Positions 15,741 to 23,811 are shown, counted from the stretch's first letter. The stretch is DNA of 40,330 nt from Methanomassiliicoccus sp. UBA345 (GCA_002504525.1 DATD01000007.1:40536-80865), one strand, 5' to 3'. Numbers and translations are program-made. Notes: a model not told the origin generated them from the letters alone.

Positions 15741-15785
15741 ACCCCTTTCACAACCTTTTCCTTTTTTCACATTTTTCATTTCTAC
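15721..15785 (+). terminator. Stem-loop and T-tract terminator after mvhA
   Basis: AGAAGTTC and GAACTTCT (15721-15738) form a perfect 8-bp inverted repeat around the last codons and stop of mvhA. It is followed by several T-rich runs (about 15755-15785: TTTTCC, TTTTTT, TTTTT). Archaeal RNA polymerase stops on U-tracts, so the operon very likely ends here. Confidence 0.65.
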
Positions 15786-15837
15786 AGCGAAGTCGCTTGA
15801 CCTCATGCTAAAATAACTACTCCGCCGATAGCGGTGC

Positions 15838-16449
15838 ATGTCCAAGCTCGACCTGCGAAAGCGGCTCGGACCGCTGTACGACGCGCGATCGGAGCCGGCC
15901 CTGGTGGAGGTGCCGGCGATGAGCTACCTGATGATCGACGGCTCCGGCGACCCTAATGCAGAGGGATACCAGCAGGCCACGGAAGCGCTGTTCGCTCTTT
16001 CGTACGCGCTCAAGTTCGCCATCAAGAAGAGCGGCGGACCGGACTACGGCGTCCTTCCGCTGGAAGGCCTGTGGCGGGTCGACGACCTGGCCGCCCTCGA
16101 CCTTCAACACAGGGAGAACTGGAGATGGACCTCCATGATCATGCAGCCCGACCAGGTCACCGCGGAACTGGTGGAGCGAACGAGAGAAGAGGTCAGGAAG
16201 AAAAAGCAGTTGCCGTCATTGGACAGGCTTCGCTTCGAAACCTTCGAGGAAGGCCTTGCGGCGCAGGTGCTTCACATCGGCCCGTACGCAGATGAACGGC
16301 CGACCATTGAGCGGCTGCATCGCTTCGTCGAGGACAACGGGTACGAGCTGAGGGACAAGCACCACGAAATATACCTTGGCGACCCTCGGCGGGCCGCGCC
16401 CGACCGGCTAAGGACTATCCTGAGACACCCGGTGCGGAAGCGTCAGTGA
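15838..16449 (+). CDS. GyrI-like small-molecule-binding domain protein
   Basis: Stand-alone 203-residue protein of the GyrI-like superfamily (the effector-binding fold of AraC/MerR-type regulators) without a DNA-binding domain. Typical pieces are the N-terminal PALVEVPAMSYLMIDGSGDPN (residues ~20-40), the central LPLEGLWRVDD and ENWRWTSMIMQPDQV (90-110), and the C-terminal half with FEEGLAAQVLHIGPYADERPTIERLHRFVEDNGYEL and HHEIYLGDPRRAAPDRLRTILRHPV, which is the pattern in this family. A TATA-like TAAAATAA lies about 25 bases upstream, so the mRNA has almost no leader. The ligand is unknown. Its 3' end overlaps the opposite-strand phosphoesterase gene by seven bases. Confidence 0.75.
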   Translation: MSKLDLRKRLGPLYDARSEPALVEVPAMSYLMIDGSGDPNAEGYQQATEALFALSYALKFAIKKSGGPDYGVLPLEGLWRVDDLAALDLQHRENWRWTSMIMQPDQVTAELVERTREEVRKKKQLPSLDRLRFETFEEGLAAQVLHIGPYADERPTIERLHRFVEDNGYELRDKHHEIYLGDPRRAAPDRLRTILRHPVRKRQ

Positions 16450-17237
16450 TTGGTCCGGCTGCGGTGGGGGAGCGTCCTTATACTGGTGCTGCTGCGCACC
16501 ATGAGGTCGCCGATCGTGCCGAGATAAATGCCGTCGGTGAGGTACACCCTCCCCTTCTCGATCTCCAGCAGGTCCTCTGAGAACATGGGCCCCAAAAGAC
16601 GCCCGCCTTTGATATTCACAGGCGAGCCGCCAAGGCTGCGGTTGAACGCCGGTAGCATGATCACCTCTTCCGGCACCTCCACGTATCGCTTGCATGCGTC
16701 CTTCCGGACGGGGAACCGGACCCAGCAAGGCTCCTTGCTGATGTTGCCCAGGGAGTCCTCCAACGCCACGGTAGGATGGTTGTGCGCCATGAGCAGGTAT
16801 CGTCGGGACATCACCTCAGGAGAGGGCCATGTGTGGCCGTGGATGAAGCCGACGTCCCCCATGACGAAGCCAGTGGCCGGGTGAACGTTCACACCTTCGG
16901 GAAGGAACTCCTCGATACTGGTGTCGTGATTGCCTCTGACCACATCGACGCTTTCGTAATGGCGCTGCAGCGCCCGGATGAACCGTGGGATCTCCGCGTA
17001 CTCCTGCCGGGAGCTTCCGGGCACCTTGTTCTTCAGATCCCCAAGCAGAATGATGCGCTCATGTCCTGGGCTAAGGTGGATGAGCTCCCGCTCCATCCGG
17101 TGGGTCTGCGAAGGCACGTGCACGCCCTTGGAGCGGAGCTCCGATTCCAGCCCGATGTGGAGGTCCCCCACGCACACCGCCCTGGCGTCCTCGATCTCCA
17201 GGGCCAGGCGGTCAGGGATGGGGCAGGGGCCGTTCAT
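16443..17237 (-). CDS. Calcineurin-type metallophosphoesterase (ICC-like)
   Basis: Predicted dinuclear-metal phosphoesterase, 264 residues. Visible motifs: VCVGDLHIGLE (DxH) near residue 22, ILLGDLKNKVPGS (GDxx) near 65, VVRGNHDTSIEEF (GNHD) near 100, FIHGHTWPS (GH) near 132 and LLMAHNHPTVAL (H-x-H) near 150. DLHIGLE with LLGDLKN and AHNHP fits the archaeal ICC-like group; the physiological substrate is unknown. The C-terminal ~90 residues (FPVRKDACKRYVEVPEEVIMLPAFN and on) cap the active-site side in this group. The gene does not share an operon with the second phosphoesterase for certain, although they lie 40 bp apart on the same strand. Confidence 0.85.
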   Translation of the reverse strand: MNGPCPIPDRLALEIEDARAVCVGDLHIGLESELRSKGVHVPSQTHRMERELIHLSPGHERIILLGDLKNKVPGSSRQEYAEIPRFIRALQRHYESVDVVRGNHDTSIEEFLPEGVNVHPATGFVMGDVGFIHGHTWPSPEVMSRRYLLMAHNHPTVALEDSLGNISKEPCWVRFPVRKDACKRYVEVPEEVIMLPAFNRSLGGSPVNIKGGRLLGPMFSEDLLEIEKGRVYLTDGIYLGTIGDLMVRSSTSIRTLPHRSRTNH

Positions 17238-17276
17238 GGGTGATAATGAACGAGGGGCGAGGGTTAATCCTTTCCC

Positions 17277-17954
17277 TCAGATGCCCGCCTCCAGACGTTC
17301 GAGGAGCCATCGGGGAAGGCCCGCTTCGGCGACCTTCCGGGCCACCATCTCGATGTCGTAACCGACCCGGTGGTTCTCCACCGTCCGCTCGGTGGTGTCG
17401 ATGATGGAATAGCTAGCCCGGGGGTCGCCGTCCCTGGGCTGGCCGACAGAGCCTGGGTTAACGATCAGGCCGCTGGAGAACCTCTTCACGAATGGAATGT
17501 GGGTATGGCCGAGGACGAGGATCGAGCACCTCGCCATGGCCAGGTAGCTTTCGACGGCCTTGTTCTCATAAACGTATTCCAGAGGGTCCTGGGGGGAACC
17601 GTGGTAGACGCTCATGGCCTGGCGGTCGGAACGAACCGTGGTGCACTCCGGCAGCGACCCCAGGTAGCGCCGGCTCTCCTCGCTTAGGTGACTGGCAGTC
17701 CACAGGACGGCATCGCCGGCGAGAGGATTCAGCCTCGACGTGTCGACGTGCAGCACCGACCGGTCATGATTCCCCCGGATGCTGATGATCCGGCGCCCCC
17801 TCAGCATCGCGATGGTCTCGTTGGGGAACGGATAGTAGCCCACCACGTCGCCGGCGCACAACACGCGCTCGACGTCATGTCGGTCGAGGTCCTCCAGCAC
17901 CGCTTTCAGCGCCGGAGCGTTGGCATGCACGTCGGAAATGAGGCCCCATCTCAT
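17277..17954 (-). CDS. Metallophosphoesterase (MJ0936/YfcE-like)
   Basis: Predicted metal-dependent phosphodiesterase, 225 residues. It opens MRWGLISDVHANAPALKAVL (DxH motif), then VLCAGDVVGYYPFPNE (GDxx, ~40), ISIRGNHDRSVL (GNHD, ~65), SVYHGSPQDPLEYVY (~115) and ILVLGHTHIPFVKRF (GHTH, ~150) with the final INPGS-like VNPGSVGQPRDGDPRASYSI (~170). This is the small YfcE/MJ0936 class seen as 2',3'-cyclic or general phosphodiesterases in vitro; the cellular substrate is unknown. I begin at the ATG at 17954, since the upstream extension (MVIYPR) is not part of the fold. It follows nnr on the same strand after 36 bp. Confidence 0.87.
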   Translation of the reverse strand: MRWGLISDVHANAPALKAVLEDLDRHDVERVLCAGDVVGYYPFPNETIAMLRGRRIISIRGNHDRSVLHVDTSRLNPLAGDAVLWTASHLSEESRRYLGSLPECTTVRSDRQAMSVYHGSPQDPLEYVYENKAVESYLAMARCSILVLGHTHIPFVKRFSSGLIVNPGSVGQPRDGDPRASYSIIDTTERTVENHRVGYDIEMVARKVAEAGLPRWLLERLEAGI

Positions 17955-17990
17955 ACGCGGGTAAATGACCAACAGGGTATAAACCGGTTC

Positions 17991-19424
17991 TTAGCTCAGC
18001 TTGCGGAGGGAACGCCGAAGGACATCGGGTATCTGCTCGATGACATCGGTGGCCATGATGGAGTATCCGAGGCGCTGGAAGGCGAGGTCTCCCGCCGTCC
18101 CGTTGAGGAAGGCCGCTATGCGGGCGGAGTTGAACGGGGACACCTGCTTCGACAGCAAGGCGACCGTCTCTCCGGCCAGCACGTCCCCGGTGCCGGCCAC
18201 CGACATTCCCGCATTCCCGGTGCGGTTGAACTTGGTCGTGATGCCGTCGGAGATGATGTCGATGCGCCTCTTCGCCAGGATGGTGAAGCCCAACCGGGCG
18301 GCCGCCTCCGTTACTGCATCGCCCCTCTCATCATGGTCCTTGGGCAGGGGCGAGCCGGTCAGCGCCTCGAACTCTTTGGCATGGGGCGTGATGACCCCGG
18401 TCTTGCCCTTCAGCACCGAAATGTCGGCGCCCACCGCAGGGATGGCGTCGGCATCGATGACCATCGGGCGGTCGCACCTGCTAACGAATGAGCGAACCGC
18501 GTTCATGGTGCTCGGATCGTTGCCGAGGCCGGGGCCGATCAGCACCGCGTCCGACTTGCTGGCGAGGCGCATGCAGTGATCGACGTCCTCCTCGGTCAGG
18601 AAGTCGCCGTGAAGCTTGTGGGTGATGATGTTCGGAGAGTAGCCGGCCACCACATAGTAGGCCTTCTCGGGAACCGCGACGTTGACCAGGTCGACGCCGG
18701 TACGGTATGCGGCCAGGCCCGACAGGGCCGGCGCCCCGGTGAACGGACCTCCGCCGATGATGAGGACCTTGCCGTTCTCTCCCTTATGGGATTCCTGCCC
18801 TCGGGTGGGGTAGTAGACCAGCTCTCCTGGGCCAACAAAGCGGCTGGCCTCGAGCGGTATGCCGATGTCCTCGACGACGATCTTGCCGGAGTTCTCCGCC
18901 GTCATGCCCGACTTCACGTCGGTGAAGGTGATGGTCATGTGCGGTCGCACCGAGATGTCGGTAAGGAGGCCGGACGGAACATCGATGGAGACTATGGTCG
19001 TGCCCGAGTTGTTGAGGCGGTTGATGATGGTGCGATACGGCTCACGCACCTCCTTCAGCGTGCCTGTGCCCAGCAGGGCATCGACCACGATATCGTACTT
19101 GCTGTAATCGATCCCGACCGATGATGAGGCGATATGCTTCACGCGCTCATACGCCCGCCGGGCCGCCTCGGTGTGTATCTCCGCCGGGGGGCTGGCAAGC
19201 ACCACGGTAACTTGGTTGTCGCGCATCAGATTGCGGGCGGCGACAAAACCATCGCCGGCGTTGTTCCCCACCCCGCATGCCACCGCGATCTTCTTACCTG
19301 TGCCCATTTCCCGGATGATGGCGTCGGCCGCCGCCTCGCCGGCGTTCTCCATGAGAGCGTCTATCGGGACCCCAAGATACTCGGAGTTAATGTCGAGCAC
19401 CTTCACCTCTTGGAAAGGGAGCAT
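17991..19424 (-). CDS. nnr: Bifunctional NAD(P)H-hydrate epimerase / ADP-dependent dehydratase
   Basis: Metabolite-repair enzyme that converts damaged NAD(P)H hydrates back to NAD(P)H. The 477-residue protein is the fused form. N-terminal YjeF_N-type epimerase domain (1-210): LGVPIDALMENAGEAAADAI, ACGVGNNAGDGFVAARNL, DALLGTG and VSIDVPSGL. C-terminal ribokinase-like dehydratase domain (about 220-477): KVLIIGGGPFTGAPALSG, LIGPGLGND, VIDADAIPAVG, TPHAKEFEALTG and the catalytic VAGTGDVLAGETVALLS near 420. All expected motifs are present. The upstream region is shared with the DUF211 gene, which is divergently transcribed 145 bp away. Confidence 0.94.
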   Translation of the reverse strand: MLPFQEVKVLDINSEYLGVPIDALMENAGEAAADAIIREMGTGKKIAVACGVGNNAGDGFVAARNLMRDNQVTVVLASPPAEIHTEAARRAYERVKHIASSSVGIDYSKYDIVVDALLGTGTLKEVREPYRTIINRLNNSGTTIVSIDVPSGLLTDISVRPHMTITFTDVKSGMTAENSGKIVVEDIGIPLEASRFVGPGELVYYPTRGQESHKGENGKVLIIGGGPFTGAPALSGLAAYRTGVDLVNVAVPEKAYYVVAGYSPNIITHKLHGDFLTEEDVDHCMRLASKSDAVLIGPGLGNDPSTMNAVRSFVSRCDRPMVIDADAIPAVGADISVLKGKTGVITPHAKEFEALTGSPLPKDHDERGDAVTEAAARLGFTILAKRRIDIISDGITTKFNRTGNAGMSVAGTGDVLAGETVALLSKQVSPFNSARIAAFLNGTAGDLAFQRLGYSIMATDVIEQIPDVLRRSLRKLS

Positions 19425-19569
19425 GATATGGAGTATGGGGAAGAGGTGATTAACCTTTTGGACGGCCTGTTTGCCAAGGACCGGATACCCAGCGTGCGCA
19501 TCTGGTATGCTGTACGCTCATTATTTTATATGTGCAAACCATTGGAAGAGCAAGGATAAGTGAAGGTCT

Positions 19570-19860
19570 GTGTCAGACATAAAAAGAATAGTCCTTGATG
19601 TCCTGAAGCCGCATCATCCCGGCATAGTAGAGCTCTCCCAGCACCTCAGCGTCCTGGAGGGCGTGTCCGGCGTGAACATCACCATCATCGAGGTGGACCA
19701 GGATACCGAGACCGTAAAGATCACCGTAGAGGGAAATGCGATCATTTTCGAGGATGTGGAGAACAGCATCAGCGAGGCCGGAGCGGTCATACACTCTGTT
19801 GATAGCGTATCTACGGGAAAGCGCCTGGTGGAAGAGGTCGAGACCTCTCAGGACCGCTGA
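19570..19860 (+). CDS. DUF211 family protein
   Basis: A 96-residue protein of the archaeal DUF211 family, a small ferredoxin-like-fold protein of unknown function. The family pattern is clear: IKRIVLDVLKPHHPGIVELSQHL at the N-terminus, then GVSGVNITIIEVDQDTETVKITVEGNAI and the helix/strand FEDVENSISEAGAVIHSVDSVSTGK. The frame starts with GTG at 19570; the peptide from there matches the family. A TATA-like element TTATTTTATATG lies near 19519-19530. It stands alone between nnr and srp19. Confidence 0.85.
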   Translation: MSDIKRIVLDVLKPHHPGIVELSQHLSVLEGVSGVNITIIEVDQDTETVKITVEGNAIIFEDVENSISEAGAVIHSVDSVSTGKRLVEEVETSQDR

Positions 19861-19975
19861 GCCTACCATCTGCCGGCTATTATATATTTAAGAATCGAAG
19901 GCCCGCGTCCGATATCGGATCGCGGCCCGAACATCTTTTTTCATGGACAGGCGCTCGTCGCCGATCCCCGCAAGC

Positions 19976-20275
19976 TCACTGTCGTTGGATGCGCTGCAAT
20001 TCCTGGGCGACCTTGAGCAGCAGGGCGGATTTGGGCATATTGTTCTCCACCAGCAGGAGGCCTTGTTTGTTCCACCATGCGCCGGGATAGCTCTTCCCAT
20101 CCTCTAGTTTCCAGCCAAGCCCCATCCTCTCCACCGCCTTCACGATGTTCACCATCTGGGGCTCCTGGATCGCCAGGCTCTTCTTGACGCGTCGGCCCTG
20201 ATCCCGAGTGCGCCGAATATCAAAATACTCCGGCCACAGCACCCATGCCTTGTCCGCGTCGAACTCCTTAGCCAT
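19976..20275 (-). CDS. srp19: Signal recognition particle 19 kDa protein
   Basis: RNA-binding protein that primes 7S RNA for SRP54 binding and thus membrane targeting. The 99-residue protein has the SRP19 signature from its start: KAWVLWPEYFDIRRTRDQGRRV, then KSLAIQEPQMVNIVKAVERMGLGWKLEDGKSYPGAWWNKQG, matching the two RNA-binding segments, with a short C-terminal helix. A TATA element CATTTAATAG lies about 30 bases upstream of the ATG, giving a very short leader. The 7S RNA gene is not seen in the window. Confidence 0.93.
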   Translation of the reverse strand: MAKEFDADKAWVLWPEYFDIRRTRDQGRRVKKSLAIQEPQMVNIVKAVERMGLGWKLEDGKSYPGAWWNKQGLLLVENNMPKSALLLKVAQELQRIQRQ

Positions 20276-20413
20276 GTCGGGAAGAATATGATGGAGCTAT
20301 TAAATGATTCCATCGGCGGTCGCACGGGCGTCCGCGCTGACGCTTGGACATGTCAAAAATGGATGAAAAGGGGTAAGTGATTGGGAAGAGGTTCGACCGA
20401 GCGGGCGATGCCC

Positions 20414-20797
20414 TTACTCGGCCACGAGAACGGCGTTCACGGTGCCGTCCTGTCCAGGGCGAGAAGTGATGCGAGCCGTCCCGGCATCCGTCTGGATGGT
20501 GGCGCCCCTGGTGATGATGTTCCTCTGAACATAGTTGGGGTCCGCCGGGTTATGCACGACCTTGACGATCCTGACCCTGGTGACCTTGTTGGTCGCAGGG
20601 TCTACAACGTTGGCATAGGCAGCGCTAAGCATCCTGTTCTTCGAGTTACCGCCCATCGTGCGGTACTTCCTCAGGCTCTCAGGACCCAAGTTGGTGAACA
20701 AGGGCTCGCGCCCGACCTCGAAACGCCGCTTCTTTCTGCTCTGGACCAGGCGTCCGCCGCTCGGCTTCCGCTTGGACTTTCCCTGCCACAGTGCCAT
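20414..20797 (-). CDS. rps8e: 30S ribosomal protein S8e
   Basis: Small-subunit ribosomal protein of the archaeal/eukaryotic S8e family, 127 residues. The N-terminus MALWQGKSKRKPSGGRLVQSRKKRRFEVGREP is diagnostic, followed by RKYRTMGGNSKNRMLSAAYANVVDPATNKVTRVRIVKVVHNPADPNYVQRNIITRGATIQT-type sequence, all typical. A TATA element (TTTTATACTG on the minus strand, about 20830-20840) and GAGG in the short leader mark a dedicated promoter. It stands alone between srp19 and a phosphoesterase gene. Confidence 0.96.
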   Translation of the reverse strand: MALWQGKSKRKPSGGRLVQSRKKRRFEVGREPLFTNLGPESLRKYRTMGGNSKNRMLSAAYANVVDPATNKVTRVRIVKVVHNPADPNYVQRNIITRGATIQTDAGTARITSRPGQDGTVNAVLVAE

Positions 20798-20901
20798 ACT
20801 AATCCTCAGCCACTAATTTGACAGCAGTATAAAAGGTTTGCTTTCCTTTCGCATATGCCGTACCTCTGCGGCGCCTGAATCACTATCGGGCGCGGGACCG
20901 T

Positions 20902-21543
20902 TCACTCGACCACCTTGTCCAGGAGGACGCCGTTGATCTCGCTCCCGATGTCGAGCAGTGCCGAATGGCCGTCCTTGGCGGCCCCTGGGTTCATGAACAG
21001 CGTGCCGTCCTCCCTTATCACTCCGCGGTCCTCGTGAATGTGGCCCGATAGGACGGCGCGGGGGCGGTACTGCCTCACCATCTCCAGGATCGCGGTGCTG
21101 CCGACGTGTTTGTCGCCCATCACCTTGTCGAGATAGCCATACGGCGGGCAGTGGAGGATCATCACCGCGTTCTGCTCCATGAGGGGCTCCAGCTTCCGGC
21201 TGATCTCATCCTCCTCGAGCTCGAACGGGGTATCGAAGATGGTGGGATTGGAGCCGCCCAGCCCGATGAAGGTGATCCCTCCGACCTCTGCCTTCCTCTC
21301 ATGCAGTGAGGTGGCCGCCCTATCGATGTACGGCAGGACGGCCGGAGGGTCGCAGTTGCCCGGCACGGCGTACGCCGGCAGGTCCAGAGAGTTGAGGAAC
21401 TCTTCCGCCCAGTCCGCTGGGCTGAAGTTGACTATGTCACCCAGGACGATGAACGCGTCCGCCCCATACTCTTTCGCCAAACGGTTGGCCCAAGCTATGG
21501 TGCGATTGCTGCTGTGCACGTCGGATAGCACCAGGAATCTCAT
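20902..21543 (-). CDS. Metallophosphoesterase (calcineurin superfamily)
   Basis: Third predicted metal-dependent phosphoesterase in the window, 213 residues. Motifs: FLVLSDVHSSNRTIAW (DxH) at the start, AFIVLGDIVNFSPADW (GD) near 33, YAVPGNCDPPAVLPYID (GNCD, a common variant of GNHD) near 60, MILHCPPYGYLDKV (H) near 130 and AVLSGHIHEDRGV (GHxH) near 165 with FMNPGAAKDGH. The GNCD variant and the short fold place it with the archaeal YfcE-like/UshA-unrelated small phosphoesterases. Substrate unknown. Its own TATA element lies at the end of the upstream presenilin-like gene (GGATAAAAAG on the minus strand), so cotranscription is not obligatory. Confidence 0.87.
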   Translation of the reverse strand: MRFLVLSDVHSSNRTIAWANRLAKEYGADAFIVLGDIVNFSPADWAEEFLNSLDLPAYAVPGNCDPPAVLPYIDRAATSLHERKAEVGGITFIGLGGSNPTIFDTPFELEEDEISRKLEPLMEQNAVMILHCPPYGYLDKVMGDKHVGSTAILEMVRQYRPRAVLSGHIHEDRGVIREDGTLFMNPGAAKDGHSALLDIGSEINGVLLDKVVE

Positions 21544-21575
21544 GGTGAAGATTATGCCATCAGGGGTTTTACTTT

Positions 21576-22517
21576 TTATCCTAGCCCTATGGCGCCCAGC
21601 CCGATGCCCTGGTACACGAGCAGGTATGTGAACAGGTATCCGAGTATGGCGCCGCTGTTAAGGAACGGCAGCCCGGCCTGAGGCTTGCCTCGCATGACGA
21701 ACCTCAGAAGGACGAGGTAGCCGAGAAGGCCTCCGATGATGGTCCCTAGCGCCACCCACAGGTTGGCCGTGAGGATGAACGAGTCGAACGCCGGGAGATA
21801 GATGGACGCAGATACGGTCAGGATGCCCGGAATGACCGTATCCCCCACGCCCATGAAGAAGGCCGACCGCTCCTGCCCACCCTTCCGGGTGATGCCACCC
21901 TCCTCCTCCAGGTTTTCCATGGAGAACCCTCTGCGGGTTGGCACCACGAACATCACCGGGAGGCGCATGGGCGTCACCCCTTCGGCCAGGGCCACCATGT
22001 GCTTCGTCTTGTAGACGGCGATGGCGTCGTACACGGCCATGATGATCAGCAGGATCATCACCGGGAGAATTCCCAACGACATGCCCAGGATGGCGGTGAT
22101 GCCGACCGCCAGGATGAGCCCTATGACGTTGATGACGTACCATTCCCCGCTCTTGACCAGCGCCAGCATGAGCACTGCCGCGATGGCGATGGCGCCGATG
22201 AGGGACGCCCAACCGTCGGAATCGGGGGCGAGCGCGAGCTCGATCTCCCACAGCAGGGGAGTGAACACGTAGAGCAGGGTCACGAAGACGGCGATGTAGA
22301 AAATGGCCTGTAGGATCCTCTTTCGCCCGTACCTGATGAGGACGAGCATGAGCCCCGTCATCAGCAGCACCAGGGCGATGTAGATGAGGGGATTGACCGG
22401 ATCGTTGGGGTCCGGGAACGCCCCCATCTGGGGAAGGAATATCGGTGCCAGAAGCACGGCCCCGACCTGCACGCCGATGAAGAAAAGGGCCATCGTCAGA
22501 ACTGGATGAGGCCGCAT
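21576..22517 (-). CDS. Presenilin-like intramembrane aspartyl protease (A22 family)
   Basis: Predicted GxGD-type intramembrane protease, 313 residues with about nine transmembrane segments. The catalytic pair is present: YDAIAVY (first Asp) near residue 164 and GVGDTVIPG (GxGD, second Asp) near 223. The third motif, PAL in presenilins, is represented by GLPFLN near 283. Between the catalytic Asp residues lies a long soluble loop, PTRRGFSMENLEEEGGITRKGGQER, as in archaeal presenilin homologues. I choose the ATG at 22517; the 34 residues upstream of it are not hydrophobic in family style and would overlap the divergent gene's promoter. Substrates are unknown. It is divergent from an HExxH protein. 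Confidence 0.88.
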   Translation of the reverse strand: MRPHPVLTMALFFIGVQVGAVLLAPIFLPQMGAFPDPNDPVNPLIYIALVLLMTGLMLVLIRYGRKRILQAIFYIAVFVTLLYVFTPLLWEIELALAPDSDGWASLIGAIAIAAVLMLALVKSGEWYVINVIGLILAVGITAILGMSLGILPVMILLIIMAVYDAIAVYKTKHMVALAEGVTPMRLPVMFVVPTRRGFSMENLEEEGGITRKGGQERSAFFMGVGDTVIPGILTVSASIYLPAFDSFILTANLWVALGTIIGGLLGYLVLLRFVMRGKPQAGLPFLNSGAILGYLFTYLLVYQGIGLGAIGLG

Positions 22518-22602
22518 CGGGCGAATTATGCAACTCCGGGTTAATAACCATGCCGAAGGGTCCGGGCATAGTATTAAAAAGCGTCCGGACGTCGAAAAAT
22601 GC

Positions 22603-23118
22603 GTGAAAAGCGAAGACATCGCCAGGGTCTATCCCACAAGGCTGGAGAAGGCCAAGGACCTGGCGGACATTTTCGAGATAGTGAAGGACGCCGTGAGGTC
22701 GCGTCTCGGAACGTCGCGCGGAGGCTTGATGCTGGGCCTGGCGGAACTCGGCGGCAGCCCTAATGGCTGGATCGGCGGCCTGTATCCGGTGGCGACGAAC
22801 GTGATAGTCATGAACAAAGGGCCCATGGAGCGGATAATGGAACAGTCCCCGGAGCTGTACAAGCCGTACTGCTTCCACATCCTGCTGCATGAGTACATCC
22901 ATGCGATCGGCTACATGGACGAAGCGCTGACCCGCCGAAAGGCGCTGGAGATCTCGGAGGCGCTGTTCGGCAGGGAGCATCTGGCCACCATGATGGCAGC
23001 GGATATCATGCAGTTCTTTCCCACACTAACGTACCCGGTCCCGACCCCGGCCCCGCAGGGGATGAACATCGAACTGGTGAAAGGATTTGACCGCTCGAGC
23101 GCCAGCTACATCTGCTAG
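22603..23118 (+). CDS. Putative zinc-metallopeptidase-like protein (HExxH)
   Basis: I do not recognise a named family. The 171-residue protein carries LLHEYIHAIGYMDE near residue 105, a HExxH zinc-binding motif with a downstream acidic residue, which suggests a zincin-type hydrolase; the rest has no further signature and no signal peptide, so it is probably cytosolic. I chose GTG at 22603 because a TATA element (TATTAAAA, 22572-22579) lies 26 bases upstream, giving a leaderless mRNA; the frame stays open to 22528 but that part overlaps the promoter. It is divergent from the presenilin-like protease gene, with 85 bp between starts. Confidence 0.65.
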   Translation: MKSEDIARVYPTRLEKAKDLADIFEIVKDAVRSRLGTSRGGLMLGLAELGGSPNGWIGGLYPVATNVIVMNKGPMERIMEQSPELYKPYCFHILLHEYIHAIGYMDEALTRRKALEISEALFGREHLATMMAADIMQFFPTLTYPVPTPAPQGMNIELVKGFDRSSASYIC

Positions 23119-23360
23119 GCTCCCGGTCGGAGGGACGCCTTCCGCGGTGGCGCGGCGATGCCCCGCGGCCGCTTCGGCGAGGCTCCCGCTTCGGCAGCCG
23201 TGCTTACGCGGGTCGGCACGCGATGCTCCATTTTTCGGCCTTTTTCTGCGCGTCGTAATATACTACTACATTAACTACGGCGGAAGGATTCCGGCGTTCC
23301 GGCGGGGAAAAGGACTCTAGATAAAGAAAAAACGGAGAGCTAGAGACCATTGCCAACCTT

Positions 23361-23424
23361 TTTATACTACTTGTGTTTTCGTGGGTAATACAAGGATGTG
23401 GCAGAACAACAAGAACACATCCTT
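23361..23424 (+). promoter_or_regulatory. 16S rRNA promoter P1 with 5' hairpin
   Basis: TATA element TTTATACT at 23361-23368, with GTGGG 17 bases from its ATAC; predicted RNA start about 23390. A 9-bp perfect inverted repeat, AAGGATGTG (23392-23400) and CACATCCTT (23416-23424), would form a hairpin at the very 5' end of that RNA. The sequence from ATAC to GTGGG is 18/22 identical to P3. Confidence 0.6.
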
Positions 23425-23453
23425 CTGGAATGCGGCTTTTGCCTGTTCGGAAG

Positions 23454-23517
23454 CTTTAAATACCTGACTTACATAGCTAGGAAAGCTTACCGGGAGAACG
23501 CGAAATGCGATCTCCCG
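23454..23517 (+). promoter_or_regulatory. 16S rRNA promoter P2 with 5' hairpin
   Basis: TATA element CTTTAAATAC at 23454-23463, followed 20 bases from its ATAC by GGAAAGCT; predicted RNA start about 23484. The inverted repeat CGGGAGA (23491-23497) and TCTCCCG (23511-23517) would fold right at the 5' end. Spacing from P1 is 96 bp. Confidence 0.6.
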
Positions 23518-23540
23518 AAACTTGCAGGCGCCCCGGATGC

Positions 23541-23590
23541 GAGGTATTAAATACTACCTCTGTATTTGTGGGAAAGCTGCAAAAGACAGC
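23541..23590 (+). promoter_or_regulatory. 16S rRNA promoter P3 with 5' hairpin
   Basis: TATA element TATTAAATAC at 23545-23554, itself inside the inverted repeat GAGGTA (23541-23546) and TACCTC (23555-23560). GGAAAGCT lies 20 bases from ATAC, exactly as in P2; predicted start about 23576. GCTG (23576-23579) and CAGC (23587-23590) give a short 5' hairpin. Spacing from P2 is 91 bp. Confidence 0.55.
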
Positions 23591-23717
23591 AACCGATGCT
23601 GCGAAACGGTCCTGAGCGACGGTCGAAAGGCCGGCTATGATGCGATCGTATCCAAAGCTTCGGACAAAGACAATGGAGAACTAAGATCTCCGCCAATCAG
23701 GCGTGCTCTCTTGGTTC

Positions 23718-23789
23718 TGACGCTCGATGCAATGATACCATCCCAATAATATCAGCGTGGTATCGCTGGTGAAACTTATAGATCCTGCC
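23718..23789 (+). repeat. 16S processing stem, 5' half
   Basis: TGACGCTCGATGCA (23718-23731) is the exact reverse complement of 25391-25404 on the other side of the 16S gene. A second block, GGTG-AAA-CTTATAG-A-TCCTGCC (23768-23789), pairs with 25368-25385 apart from an AAA bulge, a single A bulge and one G-U pair. Between the two blocks a small hairpin (GATACCA/TGGTATC, 23734-23764) is inserted on this strand only. Archaeal pre-16S RNA is cut from such long stems by the splicing endonuclease at bulge-helix-bulge sites; a canonical pair of 3-nt bulges is not fully evident here. Confidence 0.8.
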
Positions 23790-23811
23790 GATTCAAAAAA
23801 GTGTGTAGTCC

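Noticed and set aside
14160..15845. A 561-codon open frame on the minus strand opposite mvhA
   Set aside because: Shadow of mvhA; no recognisable domain, and the plus strand has both nickel-binding motifs.
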